Notes under the pieces: model-generated
What the model was told of the DNA's origin: nothing
Databases searched by the model: none
Seen by the model: the letters and a program-made list of their open reading frames with translations, nothing else
NCBI RefSeq assembly: GCF_001514145.1
Contig: NZ_KQ948659.1
Span: 241,454-305,453 of the forward strand
Direction of reading: 5' to 3'
Length of the DNA stretch: 64,000 nucleotides
Origin: Streptomyces canus
Lineage (GTDB): Bacteria; Actinomycetota; Actinomycetes; Streptomycetales; Streptomycetaceae
Shown: positions 24,915-33,760 of the stretch, piece by piece
How the letters are laid out: every line of letters starts with the position of its first letter
Position numbering within the stretch: the first letter of the stretch is position 1
Translations under genes and position numbers: made by a program

Positions 24915-25984
24915 TGAAGCAGATCCTGTTCTCAGGAGTCATCGGCCTCTTTCTGACCCTGCTCGGCACCCCGCTGCTGATCAAGCTGCTCGCGCGCAAG
25001 GGTTACGGCCAGTACATCCGGGACGACGGCCCGCGCTCGCACGGCAGCAAGCGCGGTACGCCGACGATGGGCGGTATCGCCTTCATCTTCGCGACCGTCG
25101 CCGCCTACTTCCTGTCCAAGGTCATCACCGGCTACCCCCCGACCTACTCGGGCCTGCTGGTGCTCGGCCTGATGTGCGGCATGGGCCTGGTCGGTTTCCT
25201 CGACGACTACATCAAGATCGTCAAGAGGCGTTCGCTGGGCCTCCGGGCCAAGGCGAAGATGGCCGGCCAGCTGATCGTCGGCATCAGCTTCGCCGTGCTC
25301 GCGCTGATGTTCCCGGACGCCCGCGGCAACACCCCGGCCTCCACGAGGCTGTCGTTCATCACCGACTTCGGCTGGAAGATCGGCCCGATCCTGTTCGTGG
25401 TCTGGGCGCTGTTCATGATCCTCGCGATGTCGAACGGCGTGAACCTCACCGACGGTCTGGACGGCCTCGCCACCGGCGCCTCGGTCCTCGTCTTCGGTGC
25501 CTACACGTTCATCGGCGTCTGGCAGTTCCAGGAGTCCTGCGCCAACGCGGGCAGCCTGACCAACCCGAACGCCTGTTACGAGGTGCGCGATCCGCTCGAC
25601 CTCGCGGTGATCGCCTCCGCGCTGATGGGCGCCTGCCTCGGCTTCCTGTGGTGGAACACCTCGCCGGCCAAGATCTTCATGGGCGACACCGGTTCGCTCG
25701 CCCTCGGCGGTGTCCTCACGGGCCTGGCGATCCTGTCCCGCACGGAGCTCCTGGTCGCCATCATGGGCGGCCTGTTCGTCCTCATCACCATGTCGGTCGT
25801 CATCCAGGTCGGCTCCTTCCGGATGACGGGCAAGCGGGTCTTCCGGATGGCACCGCTCCAGCACCACTTCGAACTCAAGGGCTGGTCCGAAGTCCTCATC
25901 GTGGTCCGTTTCTGGATCATCCAGGGCATCTGTGTGATCGTCGGCCTGGGTCTCTTCTACGCGGGATGGGCAGCAGAAAAGTGA
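24911..25984 (+). CDS. mraY: Phospho-MurNAc-pentapeptide translocase MraY
   Basis: 357 aa polytopic membrane enzyme (about ten helices) that transfers phospho-MurNAc-pentapeptide to undecaprenyl phosphate, making lipid I. Signature stretches: PTMGGIAFIFATVAAYF, GFLDDYIKIVKRRSLGL (catalytic Asp-Asp), NLTDGLDGLATG and FMGDTGSLALGG, and APLQHHFELKGWSE. It starts at ATG 24911, overlapping murF; a second ATG follows immediately. It overlaps the following murD frame by a few codons. Confidence 0.97.
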   Translation: MMKQILFSGVIGLFLTLLGTPLLIKLLARKGYGQYIRDDGPRSHGSKRGTPTMGGIAFIFATVAAYFLSKVITGYPPTYSGLLVLGLMCGMGLVGFLDDYIKIVKRRSLGLRAKAKMAGQLIVGISFAVLALMFPDARGNTPASTRLSFITDFGWKIGPILFVVWALFMILAMSNGVNLTDGLDGLATGASVLVFGAYTFIGVWQFQESCANAGSLTNPNACYEVRDPLDLAVIASALMGACLGFLWWNTSPAKIFMGDTGSLALGGVLTGLAILSRTELLVAIMGGLFVLITMSVVIQVGSFRMTGKRVFRMAPLQHHFELKGWSEVLIVVRFWIIQGICVIVGLGLFYAGWAAEK

Positions 25985-27399
25985 CCTCCTCGGAGCCTTT
26001 GGACTGGCAGGGCAAGCACGTCACCGTCGCCGGACTCGGTGTCTCCGGCATCCCGGCGGCCAAGGTGCTGCACGCGCGCGGGGCGAACGTCACGGTCGTC
26101 AACGACGGCGACGACGCACGCGCGCGTGAGCAGGCCGCCGAGTTGGAGGCGCTCGGCATCACCGTGCGCCTCGGTGACGGTGCGACCCTGCCCGAAGGCA
26201 CCGAACTCGTCGTCACCGCGCCCGGCTGGAAGCCGGACAAGCCGCTGTTCGCGGCGGCCCGTGAGGCCGGCCTGGAGATCTGGGGCGATGTCGAACTCGC
26301 CTGGCGGCTCAGGGGCCCCGACGCGGCTCCCTGGCTCGCCATCACCGGCACCAACGGCAAGACGACCACCACCCAGATGCTGGCGTCGATCCTGAAGGCC
26401 GCGGGACTGCGCACCGCCGCCGTCGGCAACATCGGCGTCTCCCTGCTGGACGCGGTGCTCGGCGACGAGCAGTACGACGTCCTGGCCGTGGAGTTGTCGA
26501 GCTATCAGCTCCACTGGGCGCCCTCCCTGCGCGCCCACTCCGCCGCCGTGCTGAACCTGGCGCCGGACCACCTCGACTGGCACGGCTCCATGGAGGCGTA
26601 CGCCGCCGACAAGGGCCGCATCTACGAGGGCAATCGGGTCGCCTGCGTCTACAACGTCGCCGACAAGGCCACCGAGGACCTGGTGCGCGAGGCGGACGTC
26701 GAGGAGGGCTGCCGGGCCGTCGGCTTCACCCTCGGCACCCCCGGACCGTCCCAACTCGGGGTCGTCGAGGGCATTCTGGTCGACCGCGCCTTCGTCGAGG
26801 ACCGGCACAAGAACGCCCAGGAACTCGCGGAGATCTCCGACGTCAATCCGCCCGCCCCGCACAACATCGCCAACGCCCTTGCGGCGGCGGCCCTCGCACG
26901 CGCATTCGGGGTGCCCGCCAGGGCCGTACGGGACGGGCTCCGGGACTTCACCCCGGACGCCCACCGCATCGCCCACGTGGCCGACGTGGACGCGGTCGCG
27001 TACGTCGACGACTCCAAGGCCACCAACACCCACGCGGCGGAAGCCTCGTTGGCGGCCTACGAGTCGATCGTGTGGATCGCGGGCGGACTCGCCAAGGGCG
27101 CGACCTTCGACGAGCTGGTCGCCAAGTCGGCAAAGCGACTTCGCGGTGTCGTGCTGATCGGCCAGGACCGTGCCCTGATCCGTGAAGCCCTCGCGCGACA
27201 CGCCCCGGAAGTACCCGTGGTGGACCTCGACCGGACCGACACTGGGGCGATGCTCGCGGCTGTCCAGGAGGCTTCGCGCCTCGCCGTCGCAGGTGACACG
27301 GTGCTGCTGGCCCCGGCCTGCGCTTCGATGGACATGTTCGCCAACTACAACAAGCGCGGTGACGCGTTCGCGGAGGCGGTTCGCGAACTCGGCTCCTGA
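25966..27399 (+). CDS. murD: UDP-MurNAc-L-Ala:D-Glu ligase MurD
   Basis: 477 aa. Motifs: VTVAGLGVSGIPAAKVL (N-terminal uracil-binding fold), ITGTNGKTTTTQMLASIL (ATP loop), VELSSYQLHW, APDHLDWHGSMEAYA, DSKATNTHAAEASL, and VLLAPACASMDMF at the end. It adds D-glutamate to UDP-MurNAc-L-Ala. ATG 25966 lies inside mraY; GTG 25981 overlaps the mraY stop as GTGA, like other junctions here, and would remove only five residues. Either start leaves the fold intact. Confidence 0.95.
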   Translation: MGSRKVTSSEPLDWQGKHVTVAGLGVSGIPAAKVLHARGANVTVVNDGDDARAREQAAELEALGITVRLGDGATLPEGTELVVTAPGWKPDKPLFAAAREAGLEIWGDVELAWRLRGPDAAPWLAITGTNGKTTTTQMLASILKAAGLRTAAVGNIGVSLLDAVLGDEQYDVLAVELSSYQLHWAPSLRAHSAAVLNLAPDHLDWHGSMEAYAADKGRIYEGNRVACVYNVADKATEDLVREADVEEGCRAVGFTLGTPGPSQLGVVEGILVDRAFVEDRHKNAQELAEISDVNPPAPHNIANALAAAALARAFGVPARAVRDGLRDFTPDAHRIAHVADVDAVAYVDDSKATNTHAAEASLAAYESIVWIAGGLAKGATFDELVAKSAKRLRGVVLIGQDRALIREALARHAPEVPVVDLDRTDTGAMLAAVQEASRLAVAGDTVLLAPACASMDMFANYNKRGDAFAEAVRELGS

Positions 27400-27419
27400 C
27401 CGACGTAGCGGAGGCGTTG

Positions 27420-28781
27420 ATGTCCAGTAGCCGTACCGGCAGGCCGCCCGTGCAGCGGGCGTCCCGACGCCCCGCCGTCTCCCGGCCCTCGCGCGAGAAC
27501 CCCGTACAACGGCTCTACACGCGCGCGCGCAAGGCCTGGGACCGGCCACTGACCGCCTACTACCTGATCCTCGGCGGCAGTCTGCTGATCACCGTGCTCG
27601 GTCTGGTGATGGTCTACTCGGCCTCCCAGATCACGGCTCTGCAGATGTCCTTGCCGGGATCCTTCTTCTTCCGCAAACAGTTCCTGGCCGCCGTCATCGG
27701 CACCGTACTGCTGCTGATCGCCTCCCGGATGCCGGTCAAACTGCACCGGGCGCTCGCCTATCCGATCCTGGCGGGCGCGGTCTTCCTGATGGCCCTGGTG
27801 CAGGTGCCGGGGATAGGGATGTCGGTCAACGGCAACCAGAACTGGATCTCGCTCGGCGGCTCCTTCCAGATCCAGCCCAGCGAGTTCGGCAAGCTGGCGC
27901 TCGTGCTGTGGGCGGCCGACCTGCTCGCCCGCAAGCAGGACAAGAAGCTGCTGACCCAGTGGAAGCACATGCTGGTGCCGCTCGTCCCGGTCGCCTTCCT
28001 GCTGCTCGGGCTGATCATGCTCGGCGGCGACATGGGTACGGCGATCATCCTGACGGCGATCCTGTTCGGCCTGCTGTGGCTCGCGGGGGCGCCGACCCGG
28101 CTGTTCGTCGGGGTGCTGTCGGTCGCCGCGTTCATCGGGTTCGTCCTCATCAAGACCAGCCCCAACCGCATGGCCCGGCTCGCCTGCATCGGCGCCACCG
28201 AGCCCAAGTCCGGCGCCGCCGACTGCTGGCAGGCCGTGCACGGCATCTACGCCCTGGCCTCCGGCGGAATCTTTGGCTCCGGGCTCGGTGCGAGTGTGGA
28301 GAAATGGGGCCAACTCCCCGAAGCCCACACGGACTTCATCTTCGCCGTCACCGGTGAGGAACTGGGCCTCGCGGGGACGCTGTCGGTACTCGCCCTCTTC
28401 GCGGCTCTAGGCTATGCGGGTATCCGCGTGGCCGGACGCACGGAGGACCCCTTCGTGAGGTATGCCGCGGGAGGCGTGACCACCTGGATCACCGCTCAGG
28501 CTGTGATCAACATCGGTGCGGTGCTCGGTCTGCTGCCGATCGCCGGCGTCCCGCTCCCGCTGTTCTCCTACGGAGGGTCCGCCCTGCTGCCGACCATGTT
28601 CGCCGTCGGGCTGCTGATCGCGTTCGCGCGTGACGACCCCGCCGCGCGGGCGGCGCTTTCGATGCGGCAACCCCGCTTTGGTAGAAAGCGGGCGGGAGGC
28701 GCCGTGCCGGCACGGGCGCCTCGGAGATGGAACACGATGCGACGGCGCGCCCCCTCGGCGCGCTCGTCCGGAGAGCGGTGA
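27420..28781 (+). CDS. ftsW: Septal SEDS glycosyltransferase FtsW
   Basis: 453 aa from ATG 27420 with GGAGG 6 nt upstream. A basic cytoplasmic head of about 40 residues precedes about ten membrane helices. SEDS family motifs: QPSEFGKLALVLWAADLLA, GGDMGTAIILTAI, EAHTDFIFAVTGEELGL, and PLPLFSYGGSALLPTMFAVGL shortened at its ends. It polymerises lipid II into glycan strands together with FtsI. The C-terminal tail is Arg/Ala-rich. murG follows after 6 nt. Confidence 0.96.
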   Translation: MSSSRTGRPPVQRASRRPAVSRPSRENPVQRLYTRARKAWDRPLTAYYLILGGSLLITVLGLVMVYSASQITALQMSLPGSFFFRKQFLAAVIGTVLLLIASRMPVKLHRALAYPILAGAVFLMALVQVPGIGMSVNGNQNWISLGGSFQIQPSEFGKLALVLWAADLLARKQDKKLLTQWKHMLVPLVPVAFLLLGLIMLGGDMGTAIILTAILFGLLWLAGAPTRLFVGVLSVAAFIGFVLIKTSPNRMARLACIGATEPKSGAADCWQAVHGIYALASGGIFGSGLGASVEKWGQLPEAHTDFIFAVTGEELGLAGTLSVLALFAALGYAGIRVAGRTEDPFVRYAAGGVTTWITAQAVINIGAVLGLLPIAGVPLPLFSYGGSALLPTMFAVGLLIAFARDDPAARAALSMRQPRFGRKRAGGAVPARAPRRWNTMRRRAPSARSSGER

Positions 28782-28787
28782 ATTTCG

Positions 28788-29882
28788 GTGCATGTCGTAC
28801 TCGCCGGTGGGGGGACCGCCGGCCACATCGAGCCCGCGCTCGCCCTCGCGGACGCCCTGCGCAGGCAGGACCCGAGCGTGGGGATCACGGCTCTGGGGAC
28901 GGAACGGGGGCTGGAGACCAAACTCGTCCCACAGCGCGGCTACGAACTCGCGCTGATCCCGGCCGTCCCACTGCCCCGTAAGCCCACCCCTGAGCTGATC
29001 ACCGTGCCGGGCCGGCTGCGCGGCACGATCAAGGCCACCGAGCAGATCCTGGAGCGCACCAAGGCCGACGCCGTCGTCGGCTTCGGCGGCTATGTCGCGC
29101 TGCCCGCCTACCTCGCCGCCAAGCGGCTCGGTGTGCCGATCGTGATCCACGAGGCCAACGCCCGCCCCGGCCTCGCCAACAAGATCGGCTCCCGGTACGC
29201 CGCCCAGGTCGCCGTCGCCACGCCGGACAGCAAGCTGCGCAACTCCCGTTACATCGGCATCCCGCTGCGCCACACCATCGCCACCCTGGACCGGGCCGCC
29301 GCCCGCCCCGAGGCCCGGCACATGTTCGGCCTCGACCCGAACCTGCCGACCCTGCTGGTCTCCGGCGGCTCGCAGGGCGCCCGGCGCCTCAACGAGGTCG
29401 TCCAGCAGGTCGCACCCTGGCTCCAGCAGGCCGGTATCCAGATCCTGCACGCGGTCGGCCCGAAGAACGAACTGCCACACGTACAACAGATGCCGGGAAT
29501 GCCCCCCTACATCCCGGTAAGTTACCTGGACCGGATGGACCTCGCGTACGCCGCGGCCGACATGATGCTGTGCCGCGCGGGCGCGATGACCGTCGCCGAA
29601 CTCTCCGCCGTCGGACTCCCGGCCGCCTACGTCCCGCTGCCCATCGGCAACGGAGAACAGCGGCTGAACGCCCAGCCGGTGGTCAAGGCCGGCGGCGGAC
29701 TGCTGGTCGACGACGCGGAACTGACGCCGGACTGGGTCCGGGCCAACGTCCTGCCCGTGCTCGCCGACCCGCACCGGCTGTACGAGATGTCCCGCGCCGC
29801 CGCCGAGTTCGGCCGCCGGGACGCCGACGAACTGCTCGTCGGCATGGTGTACGAGGCGATCGCCTCCCACCGACGCCAGTAG
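28788..29882 (+). CDS. murG: Lipid II synthase MurG
   Basis: 364 aa GT28 glycosyltransferase that adds GlcNAc from UDP-GlcNAc to lipid I at the inner membrane face. Motifs: VVLAGGGTAGHIEPALALA at the N-terminus (Gly loop, lipid-side domain), AVVGFGGYVALPAYLAA, PIVIHEANARPGLAN, LLVSGGSQGARRLNEVV (UDP-sugar domain) and MLCRAGAMTVAELSAVG. GTG 28788 follows the ftsW stop by 6 nt. Confidence 0.97.
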   Translation: MHVVLAGGGTAGHIEPALALADALRRQDPSVGITALGTERGLETKLVPQRGYELALIPAVPLPRKPTPELITVPGRLRGTIKATEQILERTKADAVVGFGGYVALPAYLAAKRLGVPIVIHEANARPGLANKIGSRYAAQVAVATPDSKLRNSRYIGIPLRHTIATLDRAAARPEARHMFGLDPNLPTLLVSGGSQGARRLNEVVQQVAPWLQQAGIQILHAVGPKNELPHVQQMPGMPPYIPVSYLDRMDLAYAAADMMLCRAGAMTVAELSAVGLPAAYVPLPIGNGEQRLNAQPVVKAGGGLLVDDAELTPDWVRANVLPVLADPHRLYEMSRAAAEFGRRDADELLVGMVYEAIASHRRQ

Positions 29883-29895
29883 CCAGGAAAAGGGA

Positions 29896-30696
29896 GTGGG
29901 CGTGGCCGGATCGACGACCGCCGAGCGCGGTGAACGCCAGCAGGAGTCGTCCGGCCCGCCCCCCGCGCGGCGGTTGAGGGTGCGTCGGCTTCGTACGATC
30001 ATCATTCTTGCCGTGGCGCCTGTGCTCCTTTCCGCGGGCACCGTCTGGCTGTTGTACGGCTCCCAGTGGCTGCGCGTCGAAAGCGTGTCGGTCTCGGGCA
30101 CCAAGGTGCTGACCCCGGAGCAGGTCCGCGAGGCCGCCGACGTCCCGGTCGGATCGCCGCTGATTTCCGTCGACACCGATGCGATTGAGGCGCGACTGCT
30201 CCGTAAATTGCCCCGAATTGACTCAGTTGATGTCGCTCGTTCCTGGCCCGACGGAATCGGGCTGAAAGTGACCGAGCGTACTCCGGTTCTGCTTGTCCAA
30301 AAGGGCGGAAACTTCGTCGAAGTGGACGACGAAGGCGTCCGATTCGCCACGGTTCCTGAGGCACCGAAAGGCGTCCCGGCACTGGAATTGACGCTCTCCC
30401 CGCGGGACTCCCGCGCCGCGAGCCTGCGCCGCTTCGGCCAGGCCCGGCTCGTGCGGGAAGCGGTGCGCGTGGCGGGTGACATTCCGGTCGCCGTCGCGCA
30501 CGCGACCCGTTCCGTCAAGGTGCGTTCGTACGACGACATCTCGCTGGAGTTGGAGGGCGGCCGTACCGTCGCCTGGGGGAGCAGCGAGAAAGGTGCCGCG
30601 AAGGCCCGTACGCTCGCCGCTCTCATGAAAGCCGCTCCCGATGCGCGGCACTTCGACGTCAGCGTCCCCACCGCCCCTGCGTCAGCAGGGAGTTGA
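29896..30696 (+). CDS. ftsQ: Cell division protein FtsQ (POTRA domain)
   Basis: 266 aa. A basic cytoplasmic head precedes one membrane segment (TIIILAVAPVLLSAGTVWLL, about residues 34-53), then the extracytoplasmic POTRA domain (LRVESVSVSGTKVLTPEQV, VAARSWPDGIGLKVTERTPV-like core) and the beta domain ending VSVPTAPASAGS. It connects FtsL/DivIC to the divisome. The start is GTG 29896 with a GTG two codons later as alternative. A 287-bp promoter region follows it before ftsZ. Confidence 0.92.
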   Translation: MGVAGSTTAERGERQQESSGPPPARRLRVRRLRTIIILAVAPVLLSAGTVWLLYGSQWLRVESVSVSGTKVLTPEQVREAADVPVGSPLISVDTDAIEARLLRKLPRIDSVDVARSWPDGIGLKVTERTPVLLVQKGGNFVEVDDEGVRFATVPEAPKGVPALELTLSPRDSRAASLRRFGQARLVREAVRVAGDIPVAVAHATRSVKVRSYDDISLELEGGRTVAWGSSEKGAAKARTLAALMKAAPDARHFDVSVPTAPASAGS

Positions 30697-30724
30697 CGCA
30701 CATCAGCGCAGGCCAGCACCCTGG

Positions 30725-30755
30725 TTGGGCACTGCTACGGCTGATCACATAGGGT
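30725..30755 (+). promoter_or_regulatory. Possible distal ftsZ promoter
   Basis: TTGGGC (30725-30730) and TAGGGT (30750-30755) are 19 nt apart, slightly wide. Multiple ftsZ promoters, one of them developmental, are known in Streptomyces; which of them this would be cannot be told from sequence. Confidence 0.4.
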
Positions 30756-30786
30756 GAAAAGAAAAACGGGAGGTTCGGCGTGTTCG

Positions 30787-30816
30787 TTGAACGTGCGCCA
30801 CTTGTCGACTTAGTGT
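30787..30816 (+). promoter_or_regulatory. ftsZ promoter
   Basis: TTGAAC (30787-30792), 18 nt, TAGTGT (30811-30816) is the best promoter match in the ftsQ-ftsZ gap. Its start point would be near 30823, giving a leader of about 160 nt that contains the inverted repeat at 30853-30877. Confidence 0.65.
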
Positions 30817-30852
30817 CCTGTTCAGAAGACTCCAGGGAACAGACACACTGGT

Positions 30853-30877
30853 AACCCTAAACTTCAGCGTTAGGGTT
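30853..30877 (+). promoter_or_regulatory. Inverted repeat in the ftsZ leader
   Basis: AACCCTAA (30853-30860) and TTAGGGTT (30870-30877) are perfect complements with a 9-nt loop. The sequence is unusually AT-rich for the window. It lies about 107 nt before the ftsZ start and could be an RNA hairpin or a protein-binding dyad. Confidence 0.5.
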
Positions 30878-30983
30878 CGGGTCGGCGCTACGGACCGTCC
30901 CATTCGGCATCAGTCGGCGGATCGCGAGGCATCACTGCCTCGTTGGTTCGGCGACACGTAACTCGAGGCGAGAGGCCTTCGAC

Positions 30984-32180
30984 GTGGCAGCACCGCAGAA
31001 CTACCTCGCAGTCATCAAAGTCATCGGTGTCGGCGGCGGTGGTGTCAATGCCATCAACCGGATGATCGAGGTCGGTCTCAAGGGCGTCGAGTTCATCGCC
31101 ATCAACACCGACGCGCAGGCGCTGTTGATGAGCGACGCCGACGTCAAACTCGACGTTGGCCGCGAACTCACCCGCGGACTCGGCGCCGGAGCCAACCCGG
31201 CCGTGGGCCGCAAGGCCGCCGAGGACCACCGCGAGGAGATCGAGGAGGTCCTCAAGGGGGCCGACATGGTCTTCGTGACGGCCGGTGAAGGCGGCGGCAC
31301 GGGCACCGGCGGCGCGCCGGTCGTGGCCAACATCGCACGCACCCTGGGCGCCCTCACCATCGGCGTGGTCACGCGTCCGTTCACCTTCGAGGGACGGCGC
31401 CGCGCCAACCAGGCCGAGGACGGCATCGCCGAACTCCGCGAAGAGGTCGACACCCTCATCGTCATCCCCAACGACCGGCTGCTGTCCATCTCGGACCGCC
31501 AGGTCTCCGTCCTCGACGCCTTCAAGTCGGCCGACCAGGTCCTGCTCTCCGGTGTCCAGGGCATCACCGACCTCATCACCACGCCCGGTCTGATCAACCT
31601 CGACTTCGCCGACGTCAAGTCGGTCATGTCCGAGGCCGGTTCGGCGCTCATGGGCATCGGCTCAGCCCGCGGCGACGACCGCGCGGTGGCCGCCGCCGAG
31701 ATGGCGATCTCCTCGCCGCTCCTGGAGGCGTCCATCGACGGCGCCCGCGGTGTGCTGCTCTCCATCTCCGGCGGCTCCGACCTCGGCCTGTTCGAGATCA
31801 ACGAAGCGGCTCAGCTGGTCAGTGAGGCCGCCCACCCCGAGGCCAACATCATCTTCGGTGCGGTCATCGACGACGCCCTCGGCGACGAGGTCCGCGTCAC
31901 CGTGATCGCCGCCGGCTTCGACGGGGGGCAGCCGCCGACCCGCCGGGAGACGGTCATGGGTTCGTCCTCGAACCCGGCCCGCCGTGAGGAGCCCACTCCG
32001 GTACGGCAGACCGAGAGCCGCCCGTCCTTCGGCTCGCTCGGCAGCGTCACGCCGAAGGAGGACCCGGAGCCCGCGCCCGAGCCGGTCGCCGACCTCCCGG
32101 TCGCCCCGCCGGTCCCGCCGTCGCGGCACTACACCGACAGCGCGGCCGAGGAGCTGGACGTACCGGACTTCCTGAAGTGA
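30984..32180 (+). CDS. ftsZ: Tubulin-like cell division GTPase FtsZ
   Basis: 398 aa from GTG 30984 with GAGAGG upstream. The tubulin signature GGGTGTG is at residues 103-109 (TAGEGGGTGTGGAPVVA). Other GTPase elements are KVIGVGGGGVNAINRMIE, NTDAQALL and RPFTFEGRRRANQA. NLDFADVKSVM is the synergy-loop region. A disordered linker from about residue 320 ends in the conserved tail LDVPDFLK that binds SepF. It builds the Z-ring; in this genus it makes ladders for sporulation septa. The stop overlaps ylmD (GTGA). Confidence 0.98.
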   Translation: MAAPQNYLAVIKVIGVGGGGVNAINRMIEVGLKGVEFIAINTDAQALLMSDADVKLDVGRELTRGLGAGANPAVGRKAAEDHREEIEEVLKGADMVFVTAGEGGGTGTGGAPVVANIARTLGALTIGVVTRPFTFEGRRRANQAEDGIAELREEVDTLIVIPNDRLLSISDRQVSVLDAFKSADQVLLSGVQGITDLITTPGLINLDFADVKSVMSEAGSALMGIGSARGDDRAVAAAEMAISSPLLEASIDGARGVLLSISGGSDLGLFEINEAAQLVSEAAHPEANIIFGAVIDDALGDEVRVTVIAAGFDGGQPPTRRETVMGSSSNPARREEPTPVRQTESRPSFGSLGSVTPKEDPEPAPEPVADLPVAPPVPPSRHYTDSAAEELDVPDFLK

Positions 32181-32905
32181 TAGGACGGCGCGAGAGCGTG
32201 AGCGGCGCGCACTTCGCCTTCACCGACCGGTGGAGCGGGGTGAGCGCCGCTCCGTATGAGGAGCTCAACCTCGGCGGCGCGGTCGGCGACGACCCCGAGG
32301 CCGTGGCTACCAATCGCGAACTGGCCGCCAAGTCACTGGGTCTCGATCCCGCCCGGGTGGTCTGGATGAACCAGGTGCACGGGGCGGACGTCGTGGTGGT
32401 CTCCGCGCCGTGGGGCGAGCGCCCGGTGCCTCAGGTCGACGCGGTCGTCACCGCCGAACGCGGTCTCGCCCTCGCCGTCCTCACGGCGGACTGCACCCCG
32501 GTGCTGCTAGCCGACCCGGTCGCCGGGATCGCCGCGGCGGCCCACGCGGGCCGGCCCGGCATGGTCGCCGGAGTCGTCCCCGCCGCGCTACGCGCGATGA
32601 CCGAACTCGGCGCCGATCCCGCCCGGATCGTCGCCCGCACCGGGCCCGCCGTCTGCGGCAAGTGCTACGAAGTGCCCGAGGAGATGCGCGCCGACGTCGC
32701 CGCCGTCGAACCCGCGGCGCACGCCGAGACGAGTTGGGGCACGCCCTCGGTCGACGTGACCGCCGGAGTGCACGCGCAACTCGACAGGCTCGGGGTGCGC
32801 GACCGGCAGCAGTCGCCGGTGTGCACGCTGGAGTCGGGCGACCACTTCTCGTATCGTCGCGATCGCACCACGGGGCGACTCGCGGGATATGTCTGGCTGG
32901 ACTGA
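32177..32905 (+). CDS. ylmD: YlmD/YfiH multicopper-oxidase-like (LACC1 family) protein
   Basis: 242 aa starting at GTG 32177 over the ftsZ stop. The metal-binding triad of the family is visible: NQVHGADV (His), LTADCTPVLLAD (Cys) and AAHAGRPGMVAGV (His), with GPAVCGKCYEVP downstream. Relatives have purine nucleoside phosphorylase/deaminase activity, and some are linked to peptidoglycan-precursor editing. Position between ftsZ and ylmE is conserved in Gram-positives. The role in division is not established. Confidence 0.93.
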   Translation: MIGRRESVSGAHFAFTDRWSGVSAAPYEELNLGGAVGDDPEAVATNRELAAKSLGLDPARVVWMNQVHGADVVVVSAPWGERPVPQVDAVVTAERGLALAVLTADCTPVLLADPVAGIAAAAHAGRPGMVAGVVPAALRAMTELGADPARIVARTGPAVCGKCYEVPEEMRADVAAVEPAAHAETSWGTPSVDVTAGVHAQLDRLGVRDRQQSPVCTLESGDHFSYRRDRTTGRLAGYVWLD

Positions 32906-32911
32906 TGGGGC

Positions 32912-33631
32912 ATGACGGACCGTAAGGACGAACTCGCCGCAAATCTGGCGAAGGTGGAGCAGCGCATCGCCGCCGCGTGCGCGGCCGCCGGGCGGGCGCG
33001 GGAAGAGGTGACCCTCATCGTGGTCACCAAGACCTATCCCGCGAGCGACGTGCGGATGCTGTCGGAGCTCGGCGTGCGCCATGTCGCCGAGAACAAGGAC
33101 CAGGACGCGGCGCCCAAGGCCGCCGAATGTTCTGATTTGCCGCTTACTTGGCACTTTGTAGGTCAGTTGCAGACCAACAAGGTGCGATCTGTGGTCGGTT
33201 ACGCGGATCTCGTGCAGTCCGTCGATCGTTCCAAGCTGGTGACGGCTCTTTCGAAGGAGGCCGTGAAGGCCGGGCGCGAAGTGGGATGCCTCATCCAGGT
33301 CGCGCTCGACGCCGGGGCGAGCGAGCGAGGGGAGCGGGGTGGCGTGGCACCGGGCGGAATCGCGGAGTTGGCCGATCTCGTGGCCCGGGCTCCGGGGTTG
33401 CGGCTCGACGGGCTGATGACCGTCGCTCCGCTCACTGGGGAGTACGCGGGACGCGAACAGGCGGCGTTCGAGCGGTTGATGGATTTGTCGACCGACCTGC
33501 GCCGAGCCCATCAGGCTGCGAACATGGTCTCGGCAGGGATGAGTGCGGACCTCGAACAGGCCGTGGCGGCAGGGGCGACACATGTGCGCGTCGGCACCGC
33601 GGTACTCGGAGTCCGCCCCAGGCTCGGGTAA
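32912..33631 (+). CDS. ylmE: YggS/YlmE pyridoxal-phosphate homeostasis protein
   Basis: 239 aa from ATG 32912, 6 nt after ylmD. The PLP-binding Lys lies in LIVVTKTYPASDVRML near residue 37. HFVGQLQTNKVRSVVGYADLVQSVD (given here only as its core TNKVRSVVG) and GLMTVAPLTGEYAGRE are family stretches; the end carries the Ser-containing AAGATHVRVGTAVLG. The protein is a single-domain alanine-racemase-like barrel with no catalytic activity known, controlling PLP supply. Confidence 0.93.
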   Translation: MTDRKDELAANLAKVEQRIAAACAAAGRAREEVTLIVVTKTYPASDVRMLSELGVRHVAENKDQDAAPKAAECSDLPLTWHFVGQLQTNKVRSVVGYADLVQSVDRSKLVTALSKEAVKAGREVGCLIQVALDAGASERGERGGVAPGGIAELADLVARAPGLRLDGLMTVAPLTGEYAGREQAAFERLMDLSTDLRRAHQAANMVSAGMSADLEQAVAAGATHVRVGTAVLGVRPRLG

Positions 33632-33700
33632 CGTCGCCAAGAAGTCGGACCACAGCAGAAAATATGGTCATTTCCGCCGAAAGGCGGTCATAACGACCTC

Positions 33701-33738
33701 GTGGATCGCGGGCACTTGGCAGTCGTCAGCCGATCCAC
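33701..33738 (+). promoter_or_regulatory. Long-range inverted repeat in the sepF leader
   Basis: GTGGATCG (33701-33708) and CGATCCAC (33731-33738) can pair across a 22-nt loop. A second small hairpin, CCGCC-GAAA-GGCGG, lies at 33674-33687. Both fall in the 129-nt gap between ylmE and sepF, the longest gap within the ftsZ-divIVA segment, so this gap may carry a promoter or processing site. Confidence 0.45.
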
Positions 33739-33760
33739 CACAGAGCGGAGGACTCAGAGA

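Noticed and set aside
30853..30877. Telomere-like TTAGGG sequence
   Set aside because: Only one unit per arm is present and Streptomyces telomeres are different palindromic structures; it is treated as an inverted repeat in the ftsZ leader.
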